A stretch of DNA of 64,000 bases from Stemphylium vesicarium (GCA_004380135.1 QXCR01000006.1:682001-746000), one strand, 5' to 3'; positions 47,971-60,480 are shown, counted from the stretch's first letter. Notes: a model not told the origin generated them from the sequence alone. Translations and numbers: made by a program.

Positions 47971-48385
47971 TGAAGGAACGGATTAACAAACGACACGAAT
48001 GTGAATTTGGCTAAAGATTTCAAAGGGTCCAGCAAGCACTTATAACGATCCTTGGATCCCGTTACCTGCAGGATCCCGCCACGTATCGAGGGTTCTGAGT
48101 AAACCGGTGTACTAGAAGAAGCCACATCAGCCCGACTCGAAGACGGACGTCAAGGAAAATGTAAAACGCTTTCAAGGCCAGGAATCGCACTCCTGGGGGC
48201 AAGTAAGCACTGCCATTCGCTATTCCTGATCCTAGATCTGGTCCTCATATCGTCTGTCGGCTAGGTCCTCTTTTTCAGTCTAAGCCCATGATCAGCGTGA
48301 ACCGAGCAAGGAGAGCAGGAGGGGTTACGCTGGTCAACCTACGCGGGATACGAAAGCGGTAAGATCCCGCCTCAACCTACACAAC
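47971..48385. other. Spacer upstream of the CorA-like gene
   Basis: The 415-bp stretch should hold the promoter of the CorA-like gene. A frame continuing upstream of its ATG is closed by a TAA two codons before it in the relevant frame. No gene is seen. Confidence 0.4.
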
Positions 48386-49270
48386 TTAGTTACAGATGAC
48401 GGTGCTGTCTGAAGCCCCACTCACACTGACGTGGAAATCCAGTGAACCGAATAATCCTTTGATAAAGTCTTCAAGATCAGCCCGATTTAGTCGATAGGTG
48501 TCAAAGTTGTCCCAGACATAGCCATCAGCCATGTTCACTAGGCAGACAGCAGGCTGAATGTTGAGGCGCGCGCCGATGCGTGGCTGAGCAATACCTCGTG
48601 CGAGGAAGATAACCGTCAATACGAGCTGCAGACCAAAAGGAATCTGCCTTGTTGTAATTCGCCGGTTTTCAGCCACGAGAAATGAACCTAAAGCCGGTGC
48701 TGTTAGCCTTGTGAGATCTTAAGGATTTATCCCTTAGGTATGAGCGAGTCTTGAGGCTCTGCGGCATCCCATCTTTGAAAGAGTCACCAGCTCCGTAGAA
48801 TGAATATGAGGGGTATAGCAACGGCCAATCACCTTGGTCGGGGGCGTGTTGTACAGACAGGCGGCACTTTGCCTCTTTGCCTCCTCTACCAATGATGACG
48901 ACGATCGAGCCTTGCGTCGAGATTACAGATAAGTCATGAGGCAATGCAGGGGCCAATGGTATGCCCTCCATGACCTGAGGGGTGCAGCTGGTTGCATGCA
49001 CCTTGCAGCGCGGTGCAGTTGAGAAAATTTCATGCCGCGAGGCTGAATTACATGTGAAGGCGAAGTGTGCCAACCCGCCACCACATAGAGTGGAACAAAT
49101 ACAGATAGCTGAGAAGCCGCTGCACAACCCAAATTGTGGGCCTAGAAGAATGTGAAAGTTAGTGTGTATGCTTTGTGCAAGTGTTTTGGTGCTGAAGACA
49201 ACCCCTGGGACTTCTTTGATCTTTGGCTGCGCTAGCTGACGTCATGCTGAAATCAAGCACCAATTGGCAT
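48386..49270 (-). CDS. Unrecognised protein, probable three-exon gene (5' end uncertain)
   Basis: Two exons are well supported: 49141-48788 and 48687-48386, joined by a 100-nt intron (GTGACT donor, GGCTAAC branch site, TTTAG acceptor) that restores one frame across FYGAG/SFLVAENRR. A good acceptor (CACTAAC...TTCTAG) precedes the first of these. The simplest 5' end is a 10-nt exon at 49270-49261 (ATG CCA ATT G), but that is a guess. The product, about 220 residues, has a Cys-rich start (GLCSGFSAICICSTLCGGG), a basic middle, LQLVLTVIFLARG, and an end with NMADGYVWDNFDTYRL and DLEDFIKGLFGS. I do not recognise the family. It lies 415 bp upstream of the CorA-like gene on the same strand. Confidence 0.5.
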
Positions 49271-50720
49271 AGTAGACCGACACATCGCATGTACGTGATA
49301 AGCCAGAGGCTTCGAAAATTTCAGCGATTCAATCACATAACGTTCCATGCGCAATCAAGCTTGGATTAACGCAGCGCAACGTTATCGCCGGTGCAGCGGA
49401 TCACTGAACAGATCTTACCGGGCAGTCACAACATCTCATCACTTCGTGGGAGCCTGCAAAGCTGGGAAGAGAAGGAAATGACATAGCGATCAATACAAAA
49501 TCCTCTGACTGATTGTATATCCCTCCAGCAACGCATAGGGAAAAAGGACGAAACGGGAGCGACCTCCGGCCTAGCCAGTCCTTGATCATTGCTGCCTCAA
49601 AGCACGCAAACCACAAGACAAGGAATTGGCGCGAGCTAGATTCCTGCTTTGAACGAGCCTCTATATGAAGCGTACAAAACAAAAGGATATGACCATCATT
49701 TCGGAGGCTCAGTCAGGTATCTCAACACAAGGGAAAAAGAGCGAGAGTGTACAACCACCACACCGGGAGAAGCCTATCGCCGACCCAAGTAATAAAGAAC
49801 AAGTTCCATTAGCTTTTCGTACATAGCCAATGCGCACGTCTTCCAAACCACTGAAACCTGCGAGTATACAGCGAAAAGCATAGCACTAGAAAGTTTAACC
49901 AGGCAGGGACTTACATAGTGAAAGCGTTGCCCTACGTCAGGATCAGCACGGACGCCAGATAACAACCGGGCAGGGCACTTACGATTTCAGCACGTCTTGG
50001 AGAGTAAGGCAGCGGAAATACCAAAATGATTTGCCCATATCTTCTCCTAGTTACGAAAGCGACACCGACTCCACTCACCGTCCAGACCTCACCAAGAAAG
50101 CAGCCATGCATAGAACGGCAAGACGAAGCCCCCCTTAGAGCCTGACCGCATTCGCTCGGACCCAGATGGAAGCGGATGTCGAATTTGGTGAGACTACAGC
50201 AAATGTGACAAAAAAAAAAGAAGGAAACCAAACGACAGGGCCCGTATACATTATTCGGAAAGCAGCCTACGTAGCCAAAGCCTACCTTCCACGAACGCGG
50301 AAGAGAGAAACGATCAACGCAAAAGACCTGCCCAATTACCAATTGTATAAGATGAATGGCGAAAACGCTAGGAAAGAGCGTCCAACGCTCTGAAACCGAC
50401 ACGACAATAAATGAGAAACGCCACAAGCACAGCAGCAAAGGCACATGCATACATCAATACCATCATAACGATCACATACTTTTTGATTTCTCATTTCCCT
50501 CATATCTTTCTTTCTTTCTCTCTCTCTCTCTCTCTCCCTCACTCTCATAATCTAGCCGCTGGCTGAGAAAGGTTTCATTCGCATTAACCACGAAACTACA
50601 AAAAGGGGGTGGGGTTAGGGTAGTTCCGTCACAAAAATTCCGTTATTCGCCAGTCCATGAAGCTCTACATGCCCACACAAAAGCTTAATGCAACGAAAGA
50701 GAAGAAATGAACTCTTACGT
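49271..50720. other. Spacer and eIF3c 3' flank
   Basis: The stretch holds the promoter side of the preceding unknown gene and the 3' UTR of the eIF3c gene. A 172-residue minus-strand frame (50450-49932) is hydrophobic and Cys-rich but uses a non-ATG start and shows no family signal. A TC microsatellite lies at 50505-50540. No gene can be supported. Confidence 0.45.
50505..50540. repeat. TC-rich microsatellite
   Basis: A TTTC/TC simple repeat, pure (TC)n for about the middle 18 bases, lies about 180 bp past the eIF3c stop codon. Confidence 0.9.
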
Positions 50721-53454
50721 CTAAGCCTGGATAGCTCGTCCCAAAGCGCCGCCAGTGAACTGCTGATTCCTTCCTCCCCTTGGTCCACCGCCTCCACGGC
50801 CACCGCCGCCACGACCACCACCGCGGCCTCCTCGGCCGCCGCGTCCGCCTTGTCTCTCGAAGGCGTTGGCGGTACCTTGTGTGCGTTGCTCGAGCGTCTT
50901 CTCGTTCGACTCGATGAGGCCGGAGGCCTTGTCTGACAAGCTGAGGGCCAGGGTCTGAAGTCTTGACAGTTCGACACCCTTCCTGAAGATGATGGCAAGG
51001 TTGACCTGGTCAAGGGCAGCAGCGAGCTCCTCGTGCGAGATCATCTTGGAAACGACGGCTGAGACCTTGCGCTCGGGAAGCTCGAACATACCGGCTAGTG
51101 TTGAGATAGCGAGTGTGTCGTAGAATGGAGCGTAGGTGAAGAGGTATGTCCGTAGACCCTCTTCTTGGATCTGTGCAGAGAGCATCTCCTTGATCTTCTC
51201 CGAGTTGGCCATGAGTTCCCAAATCTTAATCGAGTTGATGAAGTCAGCCGCCTTCTTCCACTCACCAGCAGACAACGCCTTGGATGCCTGCATGACGTGA
51301 TCGCGAGTGTTCTCAGGAGGACCAGTGAAGATCTGGCGCTCATGGTACTCTAAGAGACGGCGGTATGTCTTGCTGATGACGCGCTTCCTCAGGTCTGGTG
51401 ACGAACCGAGTTGTGCGAGGAGAGGGATCTCAAGCAACATGGAGCAGGTCAGGTAGACGCACTCTAGTAACTCAAGGTTGATGTGCATGTGGAACGGAAG
51501 TTGTCGTTGGCGCTCAAGGCGCTCTTGCTCGGGCGAGATCTGCGAGTATCGCTGCATTTGCAGACCTTGTGCGAGGAGCTCCTTCTGCCTGTTGCTACCG
51601 CATATCTCCTGTAGGGAGGTTTGAGCCTCGTAGACCAGACCTGCGCGGAAAGCGCAGAGACCGACTTGTACAAGCGCGCGGTTGAACAGAATTTGGGTGT
51701 TTACATCAAAGTTACTGATAGTCTCTTGCAAGTGAGACATGAGCATCATGTCACGAGCCTTGTAGTATTGGTCGTGGAGAGACAGGAAGTAAATCTGGCA
51801 CAACATCGCACGAGCGCGGATAATACCCTCGCTGTTCTTGAAGAGGTATGTGCAGAGGGTCTGGACGAGGGAGGCGGTGTCGTTGGAGATGGCGCGGGGG
51901 GTGATTTCGGAGTCGAGACCCTCGGGGATGGCCTTCCATACGTTGTTCTCGAGGATAGTAATGACCTGCGAGGGCTGCGGGAATGTTAGCACAAGAAGAT
52001 AATTGCAAGTCGAAGGGGTGGCGTACCTTGAAGTAGACGTGCTCCAATCTCCGCATAACGATGCGGTTCAGAGGCTCTTGTGGAAGGTCTAGGCTGGGGT
52101 TCTTCTTCATGCTCTCGACGTAGACGAGAGTGCGCACAAGCTGAGCGTACAGAAGGGCCTCGTCGGTCAACCGCTCAATGTACTCGGAGGTGTGCGGGTC
52201 GATGTGCTGGAGGGAGCGGGTGAGCTCGTCGTCGAGCCTCTCCACGAAGGAAACGATGCTTCCTGGGATGCGGAAGATCTCGCCCTCTGTAATGGTAGGC
52301 AGCTTCTCGTCGTCCTCCCACTCTTCGGCATTCTCGATGACAACAATCTCCTTCGTGTTTTCGAGAATTTGCAGCAGCTTGCCGAATTCCTGGTCGGCCC
52401 TGGATCAAAGTCAGTACGTATTCGCAATACAATGTATGGTCAGACTCACAGCTTCCACTGGTCTTGGTGCATGTGGCTCGCAGTGCCAGAGGTCAAGTCG
52501 AAGCGCGTAGAGATGAGAGTCAAAAGAACACGAATCTTCTGGTAGTCGTTGATGGCAACGTCGAACAGCTTCTCCAGTGTCCTGATGTGCTCCAGCTTGT
52601 CCGAGTTCTTGCGGCCACGCTGCTCGACAATGGCTCGCAGGTGCTTGAGGATGCCCTCGGGGGTGTATTGGACGGCCTTGCCACCAGCTCCGACGGTGAT
52701 GAAGCCGTCGTCGGTTGCCTCATCCACCACCTCAGTGCCGAGTTGGGGAATCTTGTTCTTCTTCTTCTTCTCCTTGGGCGCCTGGACGATTTCCTCCTCC
52801 TCGCGCATAAACTCGTCCTTGTTCTCCCGATATGCGTTGATGTCCTTTTCAAAGTCACGGTTGTGCTTCTTGATCTTTTGGCGGACAGCGTTGAAGCCAC
52901 GACCGTTGACGGCGTTCATCTTCTTGGGCGTGACCTTTTGCTTCTCGTGCGTCTCGATGACGGCCGTCTCGAGGTCGGCGATGGCCTGGATGTACATTTT
53001 GGGGATCTTGCCATCGTTCTGCTTGGTCAAAGTAGGCACCTGGCGGATGAGCTTGTCGAACTCTGTAGGCGTCCATGTTAGCACAGTCCCCTCGCCCCGC
53101 CACACAAGCCCAAGTTGACGTACGTTCAGAGATGACGGCCCAGTCGTTGATCCTTTGCGCATTCTCAATGAGCCTTATGGTTGCCTCCAGCTCGTCGAAG
53201 CGCTTGTCTTTGGCGCTCTTCAGCACCTTGTTCACATCCTCCTCGTCGCTGTCGCTGTCGCTGTCGGCGTCCTTCAAGAAGCGAGCGGCACCAGTTTCCG
53301 AGCCAGAGTCCGAGGAGTCGTCATCATCGTCGGAATCGTCGTCGGAATCCTTGTCGCTGTCTTCTTGCTCAGACTCCTCGTCGTTGGAGTAGAGCTCCTC
53401 CTCGCTGGACTCGTCCGAAGAGCTGTCGCTGGCGGCAAAGAATCGGGACGCCAT
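50721..53454 (-). CDS. NIP1: Eukaryotic translation initiation factor 3 subunit C
   Basis: Exons 53454-53124, 53062-52450, 52399-52027 and 51974-50721 (introns 61, 50 and 52 nt) encode 856 residues, the normal size. The very acidic N-terminus (runs of Asp, Ser and Glu from about residue 12 to 75) begins with MASRFFAASDSSSDE and is the eIF1/eIF5-binding tail. The NIP1 core follows (FDKLIRQVP, a Lys-rich KKKKNKIPQLG, YTPEGILKHLRAI) and a C-terminal PCI domain (QTLCTYLF, ISTLAGMFELPERKVSAVVSKMI). The last 45 residues form an RGG box. It is a core subunit of eIF3 and assembles the 43S preinitiation complex in the cytoplasm. No oddities were seen. Confidence 0.97.
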
Positions 53455-54387
53455 GGTTGCTGTTCTCGAGAGTAGGGATTTGCCCGAGGGATCGAAGGGA
53501 TTTGATGTGGCGGGCGCCGTGTGGGTTACTGGAATTCACTCCCGCCGCGTTTGAACTTTCCGGAACCGAATTTCGAGCCAGTGCCAAGCCATGACTGTGT
53601 GCCCCGCGCCTAACCCTAACTGGACGCGAACTCCTTCACCAGTCACACGCGCTAGTCACCACAACGCTCAACCACATGCCAGGTGAAATTCCTTTCCCAG
53701 GCAACAGCACAGTCATCCGTGTAAAACGACACGTTTTCTGTATTTTCTACTCATATCTCGTCTGACCATCCCCCTTTTGGTGGTGGCATAATCGCCCAGC
53801 ATGCGAGACTGTGTACATCATGACAAGTAAAGGTCAGCGCGAAAAAAAAAAGTGGCCACAGTGACATAGCCAAAGGGGGTTTATGAGAAGGTTACTAAAA
53901 GTACATGTGCCGCCGTCCACCGCATCCCCAACTGTCGAGTGCATCTGAATCGTGACATGGGCGTCCGGATATGCCAGTTTTGTTGCAGCACATGGAGCAA
54001 GCCCGCTTTGCTGGATGCCCTTTGGTCAAGACTCAGCCTACCTCATTTGCCAATTTGCGATGCAGACTGCAGTCATTGGGCTGACCCCGTGAGGACAGTT
54101 GCATTTCCTTCCGGAGCCAGTTGAGTGGCCTTTTCATCGCGAGGTGAGTCATGACCTCTTGCAGACTGACGTGGACGATATGCGACCCGCGCGGTCCCCC
54201 GAGTTCTGCTCGCGGCGATGGCATTACACCACCCTACCCACATGATAGACAATGTTACTGACGGAAAGACTCCGGGAAAAGGGATATCAAGAAGAACTCA
54301 GAACGCCGCGACTCGTCCACTGTCGGATCTTCGCGCTGTATACAGCGCCATCTTCTTGTTTGTAAATCATCGTCAGGAACTGACCAA
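53455..54387. other. Spacer between eIF3c and Yak1
   Basis: The 933-bp stretch should hold the eIF3c promoter and the Yak1 3' UTR. Only short, overlapping open frames occur; no gene is seen. Confidence 0.45.
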
Positions 54388-57315
54388 TCACTGCCAATGA
54401 TTCTGACCCATGAAGCCTTCTTCAAGCGTGCGGTCCTCCAGGTTGCGCACAAAGTTGTGGTTGCGGTTGGAGTTGCCCGCCCGCGATCCTCTTCTCCTGG
54501 CGCTGCTTGCGCTTTCTGGCGCACCATCCGGAGGAGGCGGGTAGTATGCTGGCGAAGGCTGTAGGCGCACGGGCGCGTTAGGGTCAAGGTGACTCATAAC
54601 CCTCTGAAGCGCAGGTGGAATGCCTGATTGTCCAGACTGCTGCTGATCCATCGTTGTAGCTCGCTGCCTTCCAGCGCGCGTCGTAGCCTGCGCATACAGG
54701 TTCTGTGGCTGGTTGTATTGTCGCGGCTGTTGCGGCTGCATCATGTTCATGGGCTGGCCATACTGTGCGGCGGCCTGGGCGGGGTACGGTGGAGGTGCGC
54801 CTTGATGATTCGGACCGTACATGTTGTAGGGGTTTTGCTGGGCTTGCGGGCTCTGTGCAGCGGCGTATTGGTTCATCTGCATGTTCGCATATGCTGCATG
54901 TTGAGCTGCCTGCGCTTGTTGCTGCTGCGCGACCGCTTGCTGTTGTTGCTGTTGTCGCTGTCTGCTCATGCCCTCATAGCGCTGTTGTTCTTGAACGCCG
55001 GGTGCTGGCGATCGGCTGGAACCCGACTTGAGCGTCATTGGGGGTACAAATGGCCCAGTAAACTTGGCTTGGGTGATAAAAGGATGCAGCTTCGCTTGCG
55101 CAGGCGTCCAACGTTCGAGGGGGTTGAGGTTAAGCAGTCCTTGCGCGAAGTCGATGAAGGCGGCTCGGTTACCCATTTCTGGCACATGTTAGCAGTGAAA
55201 ACGACCCATGATCTGCATTACTTACCTCGCTCGATCTCGTTGGGCTTCATGTTCTTCCGCGGCATTGGGTAGTTCTTGATGATGTCTGGCAGAGTCGTGG
55301 CAGAGAAGTACTTCTTGCTAGGTTGCTCCTTCGTACCGTGCTCTCGTGAATACTGCTCCATAGACTTCAATCGGTACTGTTTGCGACCGTACTCATCTTG
55401 CGACTTCTCGTAGAACTCTCCAGATTGTTTGCCCATGTCCAACATCCACTGGGGTGGCAACCCGAGCATTTCTGTAATCCTCGAAACCTGGTTGTATTCG
55501 GACGATCCAGGGAAAAGTGGAAGACCGAGGAACAGTTCGACGACGATACAACCGAGCGACCACATGTCGATAGCGGCGGAATAGGGCAGACCGAGCAAAA
55601 CTTCGGGGGACCGGTAGAATCGCGACTGGATGTACGTGTATACGGTTTGGCGTTCGTCGCATGCTGAACCGAAATCGATAATCTTGATGATGGGGCTTTC
55701 GAGGCTAGCATGGCATTAGTTGGCTGCGCAGAGGTGGAAGATGATGTACGTACTTTTTGAGCAGGATGTTTTCAGGCTTCAGATCGCAGTGTATCAGTTT
55801 CGCCTTTCCGAGCAAGGCCAAGCCATTGATCAGCTGCTGCGCAAAGACGCGCACCAGTGTCGTGGACAGTCCACGGAACTGGTTCTGTTTGATCAACTCG
55901 TAAAGGTTGACGCTCAACAGTTCGAAGACAAGGCACAGATGTTGCCTGTGAATAAAGGTATCCTTCAGTCTCAAGAGATGGTGGTCGTCATTCTTGTCCA
56001 TCTGCTTGTTTAACTGCTTCTCGTTAGCATCGCCCAATGTGTCCTGTGGAGAGGTACCCACCAAATCAAGCACAGACACCTCCATCATACTCTGGTTAAA
56101 GTACGCTGTCCTGTTCTTGATGACCTTGACCGCTACTACCTCCTGCGTCTTCAGATTCTGGCACTTCACGACCTGTCCAAAGGTACCCTGACCCAACACA
56201 TCCAGGATCAAGTAGCGATTCTTGTGTCCAGACTCTTCTGATCCCAAGATGTCGTTGACATAGAGGATGTAGTCGCTGTCCTCGTTGTCGTACCCGTCAT
56301 TCTTAACTCCCTTGCTCGGCTTGGTAAGAACTCGGCGAGGATTGCGCGACGACTGGTAGTTGAATCCGCCGTTGCATAGCTTGTAAGTCATGGGAAGGTG
56401 TGCTGTCAGTGCCTGCAGAGGCTATTTGATACTGTCAGTATATCGCGCGACGGGGAACTGGGCCATACATACGCTGATGAAGCCCCCCTCTGGGTTGGCG
56501 CGACGGAATGGCGGCTGAGCATTGATCTTGGGCTGCAAATCGGCCGTGTTGACAACCTTGTCGAATTTGGGGACGGGCCCTTGTCCGATCGGCGGCAGCT
56601 GTGGGGGATTCGAGTTGGAGGCTGCACGCGGCGACCGTTGGTCCCTGTTGTAGACTGCATTCAGTTGCGCCGTCGCAGATTGCGGGTAGAAGCTCTCGGG
56701 GCTCATGTTGGACTGAATGGGCGGCAGCTGGGGCGCATGTGGTCGGGAGGCTAGAGGAGAAGCTAATCAGTATACGAGCGCAAAGAATCAGGCTTGGAGA
56801 AGCTCGCTCGACATACATGGCGGGGAGTAGTAGCTGTTGGGCGGCGATATGTAGGGGTTGTTGCGCGTCGGGCTCTGGCGGTTGCTCTGCGTCTGCGCTT
56901 GGGCTTGAGGGGTAAAGCTGGTGTAGCTTTGCCCGCCCTGCTGCGGGTTTCCCGAGTAGGGCGACGTGGGCGACAGGTTCATGGGCGAGTATCTCCGCGC
57001 AGCCGCACTTTCCTCTTGCTGGATGAATTGCTGCGAGTGCCGCTGTTGCTGGGTAGGGCGCGCCATGTTCAGCCGAGGCTTGTACGCATCCTCCATGGGC
57101 ACGTCGCCATCGCCGTCGTTGTACTCGGGACCTCGGCCTTGGGTGCCCCCGGGCGATTGCAGCGGTATTGAGTTCTGTCGGGAGGGGGTTGCGTAGGTGT
57201 CCTGCTTCATCTGCGAAGACACGCTGGCGTCCCGGGAGGGGTGCGGAGGCGAGGCCATGGTGTGCGAGTATCGGACACTCGGCGTGTCCGAGTAGGCCGT
57301 CCACTGCGGCTCCAT
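54388..57315 (-). CDS. YAK1: DYRK-family protein kinase Yak1
   Basis: Five exons (57315-56817, 56750-56473, 56421-55754, 55704-55226, 55178-54388; introns 47-66 nt) encode 904 residues. The disordered Pro/Gln-rich N-terminus is followed by the DYRK homology box and a kinase domain: LGQGTFGQVV (335-344), AVKVIK with Lys358, HCDLKPEN with Asp472, DFGSACDE, and the activation loop YTYIQSRFYRSPE, whose second Tyr is the DYRK autophosphorylation site. The third splice restores LKNLESPIIKIIDFG. A C-terminal Gln/Ala/Pro-rich region carries polyQ tracts. Yak1 antagonises Ras/PKA signalling and controls stress response and growth arrest. All catalytic residues are present. Confidence 0.96.
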
Positions 57316-58528
57316 GACGGCGGCGTGCTGGGGGTGTGGTTTGGTGTAGGGTGTAGGGTGTAGGGTGCAGGGCGACGGTGTCGCAGAAAGAGACCTGGTT
57401 CAGCCCTCACTGCGAGCGTTGCATGCCGATGTACGCGCTGTCTGTGACGACGGGCCGGGCGGTGCCAGCCAACGGCTGCGGCGTGGTACGGCAGTTGGGG
57501 CTATAGCAGGTCGTGGGCAGAGTCAAGGTGACGGCGCGCCTGTCTGGCCAGGGACTCGAGGTGATAAGTTGGGTCGACGTTGGCTGTTGCGGGGTGTTAC
57601 GTGGTCAGCGGCTGTACGCTGTCGCTGCAGAACCCGAGGCGGCCGCAAAGGGGGGAATTGCGCAGATTGGGGCGCAAAAAGGTAATATTCACAGAGGACG
57701 AAAGGATGGTTTCCAGGTCAGCGTAGCGCTGAGGTTGGCGCCATTGCAACATCCATGAATTGGGCTCTTTGCTTGGTCGCGCTAGCGACCAATACGGCCA
57801 GCCTCCTCATGGCCATCATCGTGGGGTGATTGCTGCACCTGCTCCCACTTGCCCGCAATTCTGTCTGTGCATTCTTATGGAATCTCTTTGACGCCCGACA
57901 AAACAAACAGAAGCTTTCGGGTGCTGAAATCACGCTGAACAGCTTCGTCGGCACATGAGCGTGCATGTTTGGGCTTGTCTTCGCTTCGGCGTCTTCAAAC
58001 TGGGAAGGAGCGACCTTGACTGCGTCACTGCGGCTGAGTTCAGTACCCACAATGTCTGACCTTCATTACCCATACCCGACACTTCAAACACCCAAAAATG
58101 GCTCACTTGCAAACGATCCAGAATTCAAAAGCAATTCTTCATACTCGTTGCGCTGCAGACAAAATTGCCTTTATACGATGTCATCGTTCTCCCAGGTGAA
58201 GATGTGACCACACAGTCTTCGGAAATGAGGTGGGAGGCCTTGAATTCGACGCGACTAAATGCAATATACAAACAAGGACAAACCGTGAAAAAAGAAGACG
58301 GCAAACGGAAAGAGACACATAGCTTGAAGCTCTTGGGACGCGACATGATACAAGCAAGCATGATGCTCCCACGGCAGAAAGGAGCGCGGACACTTGCAGA
58401 AGTAAAAACATAGCAAACAAAGATACACATTAGAAATTTTGAATTTACACAAGACTCCCATCAGTGCTGGAAGAGCAAATGAACCCCTCCATCATTTCTG
58501 CGCGTCATTACAAAACTATGCCATGCTC
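57316..58528. other. Spacer between Yak1 and sidA
   Basis: This 1.2-kb stretch contains the Yak1 promoter/5' leader and the sidA 3' UTR. A 7-bp repeat lies at 57344-57364. Open frames are short and overlapping; no gene is seen. Confidence 0.45.
57344..57364. repeat. Three tandem copies of GTGTAGG in the Yak1 5' leader
   Basis: Three perfect copies of a 7-bp unit lie 29 bp upstream of the Yak1 ATG. The unit is not the fungal telomere repeat TTAGGG, so a telomere-derived origin is unlikely. Confidence 0.85.
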
Positions 58529-60236
58529 TTACTCGCGCGCCTCATACCCGCCCAAAACATCACCATTGTCCCACTTGGCAGGCTTCTCAAAGATGCTTCG
58601 GACCATCTCTCCACCTCTTGTCGCAAGCACTGAAAGAAGGGTATCACTCAACTAGTATCGTGTTAGCTACGATCCCTGACAACATCAATGCAGAGTTAAA
58701 AAAAAAACAAAAAAAAACTTACACCGTGCGTAGTCTCACAACATCCTTGCAGCCAGACTCCAGCATCGTCACCAAGGCTCTTCTCTGTGAAGTTGACCTT
58801 GTAGTCTCTTTGCACCTGCCACTTGGCGCCCTCAAGCTCACCACCAGGCATGAGATGTCTTGCGTCCTTGAGCAGCGTCTCGTGCAGGTCTCTGTGGTAT
58901 CCGGTCGCTACAAAGACGACGTCGACGTCTAGTGTCTCTGTTCGCTCCTGACCTCCAGCGCATTCTGAAAAGTATAGCGGACTGGTATCTTGGGCATGTA
59001 GCCTAACGCCGCCTTGGCATACCGGCGAGTCAGTCACGTCGATAACGCGGCGGTACGGCATAATGCGATGCGGCCAGTGCTCTTCTTCAGCGGGCGAGTT
59101 GCCATGGCGGATGCGCTGCATGTACAGTGTCTCGTAGATGTGTTCGAGGAGGGGGAGTCGCACGACACCGTAGTTCGTGCCCTTGTCTTCGACGAGCGTC
59201 GTCGCGCGGAGCTTCGGGGCGCGGTTGTATGTGCAATCGGTCCGCGAGGGGTTGAAGATCTCGTTGACACTGCATCATGTCAGCATAGCGCGCAAATGAG
59301 AGTGCAGATGACTTACAAAGGCGAGTCGTCGCTAGGCCGCAGGGCACCCCCCTTGATTAGCAGCCTGGTCCGCGAGTTGGGGTAGTTGGCGTGTAGGAAG
59401 TCGAAGATCTCGGCTGCGCTCTGGCCGTTGCCGACAACCGCTACATTATACGGCGCATCGTGGTCCTTCAGAATCTGCTTGGAAATGTAGGAGAACTTTG
59501 ACGAGTGGACCACCCTAGGATGGTTTGTAGGGAAAGGCGCGGGGATGTTGGGCCTTCCTCCAGCAGCAATCACCACATGCTTCGTCCTGCGCGTTTCGGT
59601 GCGGCCAGTGAGGTGGTTGTGCGACACGACGTTGAATGTGGTGATGTCGCCGTTCGCAGACTTCTCGGGCATGACCTTGACAACTTCCTGGCTGTAGGCT
59701 ACGACTTCTTCGAACCAGCTAGCGCACCACTTCATATAGTCCTCGTATTCCACTCGCGCAGGCAAGAACGTGTTCAAGTTGGCAAACTCAACTAGGCGGT
59801 CCTTCTGATGCAAGTAGTTGATGAAAGTAAACTCGCTTCGCGGATTCCGCATGGTCGCCATGTCCTTCATGAAGGTAATCTGCATCTTCGCGCCTGGCAG
59901 CAGCATCCCCGCATGCCACGCAAACTGCGACTGTTTCTCCAGGAAAGCGACCTTTGGTGACCTGCTCTGGAGGCCTTGGACGTCAGCCAGCGAAGGGTCT
60001 GTTCCTTCCAAAGCATCGTGCAGAGCTACACCAATAGCCAGAGATGCAGGACCAAAGCCGACGCATATCAGATCGTGGAGCTCATCTTCTGGGGTGTATC
60101 GGAGTCGCGATCGGTTCTCGAAAGCGGGGAAATGACTCTCTTCGAGGTTCTCAGTCAGGAAGCCATTGAAGGCTTTCTGGACGGCTGGGGCTGGGCCGTC
60201 TGAGGAAGTCGACGACATCTCGGCGTGAGGGCTCAT
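58529..60236 (-). CDS. sidA: L-ornithine N5-monooxygenase, siderophore biosynthesis
   Basis: Exons 60236-59317, 59269-58723 and 58651-58529 (introns 47 and 71 nt) encode 529 residues. The motifs of the class B flavin N-hydroxylases are complete: FAD site CVGFGPASLAIG (Gly60-Gly62), KMQITFMKDMATMRNP substrate/flavin region, NADPH site VAVVGNGQSAAE (Gly269-Gly271), and ATGYHRD (428-431). The short last exon is needed to restore the family C-terminus (LSDTLLSVLATRGGE, KWDNGDVLGGYEARE). The enzyme makes N5-hydroxyornithine, the first committed step of ferrichrome- and fusarinine-type hydroxamate siderophores. The upstream spacer carries three ATCWGATAA motifs, suggesting iron repression by a SreA-type GATA factor. 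The ABC exporter is next upstream. Confidence 0.97.
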
Positions 60237-60471
60237 GTTCGGAGCAGTGAAGCGTTTAGCGCGCTATGCGAAGAAGCTGTTGTTGTTAGTTTACCTGACA
60301 ATGCTGCAAGAACAAGTTCGTCGCTCCACACTATGGAATGGCAAGACGTACATTGACACTTGTCGCTGTCACTGTCGCAGACGTTGTAAAGATGGAGTAA
60401 TACCTCCAAGGCGGTCAACCGCAGGGAATAACACTGTAGCGCTGTATGCGCGAAGCAAGCTGTCAGCGGAT

Positions 60472-60480
60472 TTATCTGAT
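60472..60480 (-). promoter_or_regulatory. ATCWGATAA motif 1 (SreA-type GATA site)
   Basis: The minus strand reads ATCAGATAA, a perfect match to the siderophore-repressor consensus, 236 bp upstream of the sidA ATG and in the same orientation as the gene. Confidence 0.75.

Noticed and set aside
49932..50450. 172-codon minus-strand frame with hydrophobic, Cys-rich translation
   Set aside because: It uses a non-ATG start, lacks any family signal and lies in the 3' flank of eIF3c.
57344..57364. Interstitial telomere repeat
   Set aside because: The unit is GTGTAGG, not TTAGGG, with only three copies; it is kept as a plain tandem repeat.
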